A DNA stretch of 64,000 nucleotides from Actinomycetota bacterium (GTDB lineage Bacteria; Actinomycetota; Acidimicrobiia; Acidimicrobiales; Ilumatobacteraceae), in assembly GCA_963169665.1 (NCBI GenBank), contig CAUJET010000205.1, forward strand, positions 1 through 64,000, read 5' to 3'. The notes beneath the pieces were generated by a model. That model made no database searches, was not told where the DNA came from, and saw only the letters and a program-made list of their open reading frames with translations. Numbering within the stretch: the stretch's first letter is position 1; the number at the start of each line of letters is the position of its first letter. Position numbers and translations under genes: made by a program. Below are positions 58,940-64,000 of the stretch, in pieces.

Positions 58940-58945
58940 TACCGT
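58940..58945 (+). promoter_or_regulatory. -10 box (TACCGT) of the ligase/amidase operon
   Basis: TACCGT is followed by 7 nt and an ATG at 58953, which opens a 12-codon ORF, not the ligase gene. The transcript should therefore begin with the short ORF. Confidence 0.55.
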
Positions 58946-58952
58946 CGCCGCC

Positions 58953-58991
58953 ATGAGGTCGACCCACGGCGGCACCAGGGGTGCTCACTGA
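58953..58991 (+). CDS. 12-codon upstream ORF (leader peptide) coupled to the ligase gene
   Basis: Encodes MRSTHGGTRGAH and stops at TGA (58989-58991), which overlaps the ATG of the ligase (TGATG). Its ATG sits where a leaderless transcript from TACCGT would begin. Ribosomes entering here could reinitiate at the ligase start. AGGGG at 58977-58981 could also recruit ribosomes directly. There is no run of regulatory codons. Confidence 0.5.
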   Translation: MRSTHGGTRGAH

Positions 58992-60478
58992 TGTCCGCAC
59001 TCCCCGGCGACACGCTGCGGGGGCTGCTCGCCGCGGTCCACGACGGCAACGGTGATCCGTTCCTGCTGGATGCCGACGGCTCCGTGACGCACACGTACGC
59101 GGACGCCGCACGCCGCTCGGCCCAGCTCGCTCACGCGCTCGCAGCACGGGGTGCGGCACCCGGTGAACGTGTGGCCGTGCAGGTCGCCAAGTCGGCCGAG
59201 GCGATCATGGTGTACCTGGCCTGCGTGCGCGCCGGATACGTGCTGCTGCCGATGAACACCGGCTACACGGCCGACGAGGTGGCCTACCTCGTGGGCGATG
59301 CCCGACCGGTGGTGGTGCTCGACGACGAACGCCTGGCCGAGCTCGGCGAGCAGGCGCACACGATGCCGACGACGTTCACCGACCACGCCGCCACCCCCGA
59401 CGAGCTCGCCGCGATCCTCTACACCAGCGGCACCACGGGCCGGCCGAAAGGGGCGATGCTGTCGCAGCGCAACCTGGCGTCGAACTCCGCCACCCTGGCC
59501 GAGCTGTGGGGGTTCCGCCCCGGGGACGTGCTGTTGCACGCGCTGCCGATCTTCCACACCCACGGGCTGTTCGTGGCGACGAACTGCTCGATCGCGAACG
59601 GCTCGCCGATGGTGTTCCTCGAGAGGTTCGATGCCGACGAGGTCGTGCGAGCGCTGCCGCGCTGCACGGTGATGATGGGCGTGCCCACCTTCTACACACG
59701 CCTGTTGACGCACGAGGGTTTCGGTCCCGATGCGTGCCGGTCGATGCGGTTGTTCATCAGCGGTTCGGCGCCACTGCTCGCCTCGGTGCACGACGAGTTC
59801 CGGGCCCGCACCGGGCACGCGATCCTCGAGCGCTACGGCATGACCGAGACGTCGATGCTCACGAGCAACCCGCTCGACGGAGAGCGCCGGCCGGGCACGG
59901 TCGGCTTCGCGCTGCCAGGGGTCGACGTCCGGGTCGTCGACGACGACGGCCGTGTCGTGTCGAGCGGCGAGGTCGGCGGCATCGAGGTGCGCGGCCCGAA
60001 CGTGTTCGCCGGCTACTGGGGCCGGCCCGAGCTCACGGCCACCGAGTTCGCCGCGGACGGGTGGTTCCGGACCGGCGACGTCGGCATGTTCGATGCCGAC
60101 GGCTACCTCCACATCGTCGGCCGGTCGAAGGACCTCATCATCAGCGGCGGCCTGAACGTGTACCCGAAGGAGATCGAGGACGTGATCGACGGGCTCGACG
60201 GCGTGCTCGAGTCGGCGGTGGTCGGCGTGCCCGACGCCGACTTCGGTGAGGCGGTCGTGGCGATCGTCGTCGCCGCAACGGGCGCCGATCCCGAGCCCGC
60301 CGCACTGCGGGCGGCGGCCAGGGAGCGGCTCGCGGCGTTCAAGGTGCCCAAACGGGTCCACGTGGTGGACGCGCTGCCGCGCAACGCGATGGGCAAGGTG
60401 GAGAAGGCTGTGCTGCGCCGTCGGTTCGAGACCGGCGACGAGACGGGACCGGGACCAGGAGCAGGAGACGTGTCGTGA
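58991..60478 (+). CDS. matB: Malonyl-CoA synthetase-like acyl-CoA ligase (MatB family)
   Basis: 495 residues. YTSGTTGRPKGAML (A3, about 139), LPIFHTHGLFVATN and MMGVPTFYTRLL are hallmarks of MatB-type malonate-CoA ligases; A5 YGMTETSML, A8 GRSKDLIISGG and the catalytic Lys in NAMGKVEKAVL complete the enzyme. It would make malonyl-CoA (or methylmalonyl-CoA) from the free acid, ATP and CoA. The stop overlaps the start of an amidase gene (GTGA), which could supply the acid. Confidence 0.85.
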   Translation: MSALPGDTLRGLLAAVHDGNGDPFLLDADGSVTHTYADAARRSAQLAHALAARGAAPGERVAVQVAKSAEAIMVYLACVRAGYVLLPMNTGYTADEVAYLVGDARPVVVLDDERLAELGEQAHTMPTTFTDHAATPDELAAILYTSGTTGRPKGAMLSQRNLASNSATLAELWGFRPGDVLLHALPIFHTHGLFVATNCSIANGSPMVFLERFDADEVVRALPRCTVMMGVPTFYTRLLTHEGFGPDACRSMRLFISGSAPLLASVHDEFRARTGHAILERYGMTETSMLTSNPLDGERRPGTVGFALPGVDVRVVDDDGRVVSSGEVGGIEVRGPNVFAGYWGRPELTATEFAADGWFRTGDVGMFDADGYLHIVGRSKDLIISGGLNVYPKEIEDVIDGLDGVLESAVVGVPDADFGEAVVAIVVAATGADPEPAALRAAARERLAAFKVPKRVHVVDALPRNAMGKVEKAVLRRRFETGDETGPGPGAGDVS

Positions 60479-61887
60479 GCGAGCTGTGGCGTCGATCGGC
60501 GGTCGACCTGGCGAGCCTGCTCGCCGCGGGACAGGTGTCGGCCCGGGAGCTGCTCGACGAGCACCTCGCCCGGATCGACGAGGTGAATCCGACGGTCAAC
60601 GCGATCGTCACCTTCGCCCTCGACCGCGCACACGAGGACGCCGCCCGCGCCGACGAGGCACACGCTCGCGGCGAACGTCTCGGTCTGCTCCACGGTCTGC
60701 CGATCGCGCACAAGGACCTCGCCGACACCGCCGGGATCCGCACGACGATGGGGTCGCCGATCATGGCCGACAACGTCCCTCGCGCCGACGAACTGATGAT
60801 CGAGCGGCTGCGGGCCGCCGGGTGCGTCACGATCGGCAAGACCAACACCCCGGAGTTCGGTGCGGGGTCGCACACGTTCAACCTGCTGTTCGGCGTCACC
60901 CGCAACCCGCACGACCCGACGCGTTCTGCCGGCGGGTCGAGCGGCGGAGCGGCGGCAGCGCTCGCGGCCGGCATGGTGCCGATCGCCGACGGCAGCGACC
61001 TGGGTGGCTCGCTGCGCAACCCGGCATCGTTCTGCGGTGTCGTCGGTCTGCGCCCCACGCCGGGCACCGTGCCGAGTTGGCCGTCGAGCGATCCGTGGGA
61101 CCCGCTCGCGACCGAGGGGCCGATGGGGCGGAGCGCGGCGGATGTGGCCCTGCTGTTGGAGGCGATCGCCGGACCCGACCCGCGGGTACCGCTGCGCGGT
61201 GCCGTCGGACCGTTCGCCCCGCTCGACCGTTCGATCGCCGGCCTGCGCATCGCATGGTCGGCCGACGCGGGTGGACTGCCGGTGGAACGTGCCGTGGTGC
61301 AGGCATTGGCAGGCGTGCCCGAGCGGCTCGGCGCCCATGGCTGCTTCGTGGTCGACGCTTTCCCCGAGCTGCGCGACGCCGGCCGCATCTTCCAGACGCT
61401 GCGTGCGGTCGGGTTCGAACGGAACCTCGGCGAGCTGTACGACCGGCGTCCCGACGACCTGAAGGACACGATCCGGTGGAACGTCGAGTTGGCCCGGCGG
61501 CTGTCGGCCGCCGACGTCGGTGTCGCGCTGCGCGAGCGCGGCGCGCTGCAGGAGCGGGTGCGCAGGTTCTTCGAGCGACACGACCTCCTGGCGCTGCCGA
61601 CGGTGCAGGTGGTGCCGTTCCCGGTGGAACTCGACTGGGTCCGCGACATCGAGGGTGTCGAGCTCGACAACTACCTGCAGTGGATGCAGAGCTGCACCGA
61701 CATCACCGTCACCGGGTGTCCGGCCATCTCGGTGCCCGCGGGATGTACACCCGAGGGGTTGCCGGTGGGGCTCCAGCTCGTGGCGCCCCCGGGCCAGGAG
61801 CTCCTGCTCCTGCAGGTGGCACACGCACTCGACGGCGACGGTGCGCTCGTCCGACCGGTCACCGCCCACGCGCACCTCACCGTGTGA
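60475..61887 (+). CDS. Amidase (amidase signature family)
   Basis: 470 residues from a GTG. The Ser-cisSer-Lys triad is visible: Lys in AHKDLADTAG (about 80), the Gly/Ser-rich signature SAGGSSGGAAAAL (about 155-167) and the nucleophile Ser in GSDLGGSLRNPA (about 180). It cleaves carboxylic amides. Since it is fused translationally to a malonate-CoA ligase, a malonamidase-like supply of malonate is possible; general amidases or Glu-tRNA amidotransferase relatives share the same signature. Confidence 0.92.
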   Translation: MSELWRRSAVDLASLLAAGQVSARELLDEHLARIDEVNPTVNAIVTFALDRAHEDAARADEAHARGERLGLLHGLPIAHKDLADTAGIRTTMGSPIMADNVPRADELMIERLRAAGCVTIGKTNTPEFGAGSHTFNLLFGVTRNPHDPTRSAGGSSGGAAAALAAGMVPIADGSDLGGSLRNPASFCGVVGLRPTPGTVPSWPSSDPWDPLATEGPMGRSAADVALLLEAIAGPDPRVPLRGAVGPFAPLDRSIAGLRIAWSADAGGLPVERAVVQALAGVPERLGAHGCFVVDAFPELRDAGRIFQTLRAVGFERNLGELYDRRPDDLKDTIRWNVELARRLSAADVGVALRERGALQERVRRFFERHDLLALPTVQVVPFPVELDWVRDIEGVELDNYLQWMQSCTDITVTGCPAISVPAGCTPEGLPVGLQLVAPPGQELLLLQVAHALDGDGALVRPVTAHAHLTV

Positions 61888-61930
61888 CGCCAGGCGACCG
61901 GCCGGCCGACCTGGCCCGCCCGAACCGGCG

Positions 61931-61936
61931 TACGCT
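61931..61936 (+). promoter_or_regulatory. -10 box (TACGCT) of the PPOX gene
   Basis: TACGCT ends 6 nt before the ATG at 61943; a leaderless transcript separate from the amidase operon is likely. Confidence 0.55.
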
Positions 61937-61942
61937 CGCGAC

Positions 61943-62266
61943 ATGAGCATCGCGGTGGCACTGGACGATCTGGCCGGCGTGCTGGCCGAACACCCGTGGG
62001 GCTACCTGGTGACCGTGCGCGACGACGGTCGCGCCCAGACGCTTGCGATCCCCACCGTGTTCGACGGCGGGTTGCTGACCGCGACCGTCGGCACGGGCAC
62101 GGCTGCCAACCTCGTCGCCCGCCCGAACGTGACGCTCGTGTTCCCCGGCTCGGACGGCGAGGCGTTCAGCCTGATCGTCGACGGTGATGCGAACGTGATG
62201 GGCGACCGTGTGGAGGTGCGGCCCACGTGGGCGGTGCTGCACCGTCCGGCGCTCGGCCGCGACTGA
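61943..62266 (+). CDS. Small PPOX-type flavin/F420-binding protein
   Basis: 107 residues. LAEHPWGYLVTVRDDGRAQTLAIPTVF, then LVARPNVTLVFPG and FSLIVDGDANVMGD, is the compact split-barrel of pyridoxamine-phosphate-oxidase-like proteins. It is short and ends soon after the barrel. Substrate unknown. Confidence 0.82.
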   Translation: MSIAVALDDLAGVLAEHPWGYLVTVRDDGRAQTLAIPTVFDGGLLTATVGTGTAANLVARPNVTLVFPGSDGEAFSLIVDGDANVMGDRVEVRPTWAVLHRPALGRD

Positions 62267-62302
62267 GCGAGTCACGGGCCGACGCAGGCGCAGCGCCTGC
62301 GA

Positions 62303-63178
62303 TCAGAGACGCAGCTCGAGACCGAACTTCGCCTTGAAGTCGTCGTAGTAGGCGTCGTCGTCCTCGTGCGCGCCGAGGGCCACCCACTCGTGATCGGTCA
62401 TCGCCGCGCGGCCTTCGATGAGTTCGGTGCCGCCCCAGCTGACCGGGTACCGGAGCTGCGGCTGGTCGGTGGTGACCGCGTGATGGATGACCGCGCCGAC
62501 CTCGAACGGATCGGTCGCGTTGGCCATGCCCGCGGCGTAGAACTGGAAGAGGCGGCGATAGGCCGCGTCGTAGGCGCCGCTCTGGTTGGGGGCATCGATG
62601 TTCTTCGCGAAGATCGCGCTCTTGGTGACCCCGGGCTCGACGATCACCACGCGGATGCCGAACGGCGCCAGCTCCTGGGCCATGCCCTCGCTCAGGCCTT
62701 CGAGCGCCCACTTCGAGGTGACGTACGCGGTCTGGGCGAGCGCGGCGATGCGACCGGCGATCGAGGTGATGTTGACGATCGCGCCGCGGCGTCGCTCACG
62801 CATGCCCGGCAGCACCTGCTGCGAGCACCGCACCGCGCCGCAGAGGTTCACGTTCATCACATCCAGGTAGTACGAGGTGGGGCACTCCTCGGCAACGGCG
62901 TTGCCGCCGACGCCGGCGTTGTTCACCAGGACGTCGACGACGCCGTCGGTCGCTTCGAGGATGCGCGCGAAGCCCTGCTGCACCGACTCGTCGTCGGCGA
63001 TGTCGAGCTCGACCAGTTCGATGGAGACGCCGGCATCGGCCGCCATTGCCTGCAGCTTGGTGGCCTTGGAGATGCTGCGGACCGTGCCGTACACGGTGTG
63101 GCCCTGGGCGGCGAGGTGGATGGCGGTGGCGCGGCCGATGCCGCTGTTGGCGCCCGTGACGACGGAGATCGTGCTCAT
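62303..63178 (-). CDS. Short-chain dehydrogenase/reductase (SDR)
   Basis: 291 residues. NAD(P)-binding TGANSGIG (about 9-16), NNAG (about 90), active Ser in NITSIAG and Y-x-x-x-K as YVTSK (about 152-156). The C-terminal 90 residues define substrate but show no diagnostic motif. On the minus strand TACGAT lies 8 nt before the ATG (bases 63192-63187), consistent with a leaderless transcript. Confidence 0.92.
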   Translation of the reverse strand: MSTISVVTGANSGIGRATAIHLAAQGHTVYGTVRSISKATKLQAMAADAGVSIELVELDIADDESVQQGFARILEATDGVVDVLVNNAGVGGNAVAEECPTSYYLDVMNVNLCGAVRCSQQVLPGMRERRRGAIVNITSIAGRIAALAQTAYVTSKWALEGLSEGMAQELAPFGIRVVIVEPGVTKSAIFAKNIDAPNQSGAYDAAYRRLFQFYAAGMANATDPFEVGAVIHHAVTTDQPQLRYPVSWGGTELIEGRAAMTDHEWVALGAHEDDDAYYDDFKAKFGLELRL

Positions 63179-63199
63179 GGGCGGCCATCGTAGAACGGC

Positions 63200-63745
63200 T
63201 CAGGCGGCGGGCCGGTCGAGGTCGTCGGCCGGTCCGTCTCGTTCGATCGTGGGGAGGTCGTCGAACCAGATCGCGTCGGGATCGCAGGCGATCGCCAGGC
63301 TCTGCACCCGCTCGGGGTCGGCGAGGATCACGTCCATCAGCAACAGCCCTTGCAGCATGTGGAACCGTCGCAGCGCGAAGTAGCCCTGACGGTGACGCTC
63401 GGGCGGCGGGCCGTCGATGGGTGGTTCGCCCACGACGACCGACAGGGTCTGGCAGAAGGGCACCTCCAGCGCAGGGAGGTCGAGGCGGCCGACGAACAGG
63501 CCGACGGTGGGCGGCGGGTCGATCAGCATCGCCGTGACGTGGCGGCGCGCGTCGAGCAGCACCAACGCCTCGTTCGTGACCGGCCAGTCGGTGAGCTCGA
63601 GCGCCAGTGATGCGGCGTCGCCGAACCCGGTGAGCACGAGTGGATCGTCGGCCTGGGGCAGCCACATCCAGAAGTCGTCGGTGTCGTACTCGAGGTGCAG
63701 TGCGCGGCGGCGCGAGCGTGGACGGGCGCGTCGGTGTGCGGACAT
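63200..63745 (-). CDS. Hypothetical protein
   Basis: 181 residues from the ATG at 63745, which has GGGAGG about 5 nt upstream. A basic N-terminus (HRRARPRSRRRA) precedes a soluble alpha/beta protein. ALVLLDARRHVTAMLIDPPPTVGLFVG and the conserved-looking end AIACDPDAIWFDDLPTIERDG are its clearest segments. No family recognised; no membrane segment or signal peptide. It is followed 21 bp later by the SDR gene on the same strand. Confidence 0.7.
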   Translation of the reverse strand: MSAHRRARPRSRRRALHLEYDTDDFWMWLPQADDPLVLTGFGDAASLALELTDWPVTNEALVLLDARRHVTAMLIDPPPTVGLFVGRLDLPALEVPFCQTLSVVVGEPPIDGPPPERHRQGYFALRRFHMLQGLLLMDVILADPERVQSLAIACDPDAIWFDDLPTIERDGPADDLDRPAA

Positions 63746-63910
63746 GGGTCCTCCCGGAACGGGTGCGGCGCTCGCCGGGTCGACGACGGTGTCGGCGCGT
63801 GGGCGAGCGGTGACGTTCGGGGGAACGCAGGTCGGGCGGACCCGACGGCGGCGCACCATATCGGCGGCCGCCGGTGGGGACACCGGTGATCGTGCTGGAC
63901 GCCGGCTGGA

Positions 63911-63959
63911 CGTCAGGTGAGGAGGGCGGACGTCGGCTGATCGTCAGGTGAGGAGGGCG
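63911..63959. repeat. Direct repeat copying the 3' end of the last gene
   Basis: CGTCAGGTGAGGAGGGCG occurs at 63942-63959, across the stop codon of the gene at the window edge, and again at 63911-63928, 31 bp downstream of it. A short duplication of the gene end. Confidence 0.7.
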
Positions 63960-64000
63960 TCGACCTTCGGCGCGATCTCCTCGGGCGTGACCATCGGCCC
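63944..64000 (-). CDS. C-terminal fragment of an unidentified gene
   Basis: Only 18 codons are in the window (GPMVTPEEIAPKVDALLT, then TGA). The gene continues beyond base 64000. Too short to identify; the region 63746-63943 upstream of the hypothetical gene shows only the repeat described. Confidence 0.55.
   Translation of the reverse strand, partial: GPMVTPEEIAPKVDALLT

Noticed and set aside
1..64000. tRNA, rRNA, insertion sequences, phage genes
   Set aside because: I looked for T-loop-like GGTTCGAATC motifs, rRNA segments and transposase motifs and saw none.

Overview
The window is about 64 kb of GC-rich DNA (roughly 70% G+C by eye) from an actinobacterium, most likely a member of the Acidimicrobiia (Ilumatobacter-like). 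This placement is inferred from gene content: mycothiol-type redox proteins (an Rv2466c-like DsbA protein and a TIGR03086-type DinB protein), F420/PPOX flavoenzymes, DUF3052 and DUF4916 proteins, an Rv3679/Rv3680-like pair of ArsA ATPases, secreted proteases with LDTR-type surface repeats, and many starts preceded by a TANNNT box 6-8 nt upstream (leaderless style). No tRNA, rRNA, CRISPR array, insertion sequence, phage or plasmid gene was seen.

Layout. 0-2.1 kb: a zinc/manganese-type ABC importer. 2.3-6.3 kb: a PadR repressor, with a perfect 38-bp palindrome over its own promoter and start codon, leading an ABC (FtsX-type) exporter operon. 6.3-13.5 kb: a PAP2 protein, then an envelope polysaccharide locus with a 1281-residue fusion of GT2 glycosyltransferase, acyltransferase-3 and serine hydrolase, followed by a frameshifted GH16 glucanase. 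13.6-17.3 kb: a large subtilase lipoprotein. 17.3-25 kb: a NarL-type two-component system, an MMPL transporter, a lipoprotein, an L,D-transpeptidase and a DinB protein. 25-33 kb: metabolic and redox genes, the ArsA pair and two exported proteins. 33-39 kb: a DUF4916/subtilase/small-protein operon, a Nei-type DNA glycosylase with Val at position 2, and a PPOX/DUF3052 pair. 39-44.5 kb: a MacB-type ABC exporter and a second NarL-type two-component system. 44.6-49 kb: an operon with an adenylate cyclase/AAA/TPR regulator and two carboxymuconolactone decarboxylase/AhpD-like proteins. 49-53 kb: nitroreductase, hydrolase, acyl-CoA ligase and an NMNAT-like protein, bracketed by a 19-bp repeat family. 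53-58 kb: a 1-Cys peroxiredoxin, an ArsR/SRPBCC operon, and an ECF sigma/ABC/fatty acid hydroxylase operon. 58-64 kb: a monooxygenase-fold protein, a malonyl-CoA synthetase-like ligase with an upstream 12-codon ORF and an amidase, a PPOX protein, an SDR and a hypothetical protein.

The most notable observation is at 48518-49033. An AhpD-like gene carries an in-frame TGA exactly where the second Cys of its CxxC redox motif is expected. A 7-bp hairpin with a GGUC loop starts 17 nt before its loop downstream of the TGA, the layout of a bacterial SECIS element. I read it as a candidate selenoprotein (C-G-Y-U) in the same operon as a cyclase/ATPase regulator. Other points of interest are the triple-domain polysaccharide enzyme, the Val2 glycosylase, an ArsA subunit without its Walker A lysine, palindromic operators overlapping leaderless promoters, and several short repeat families between genes.
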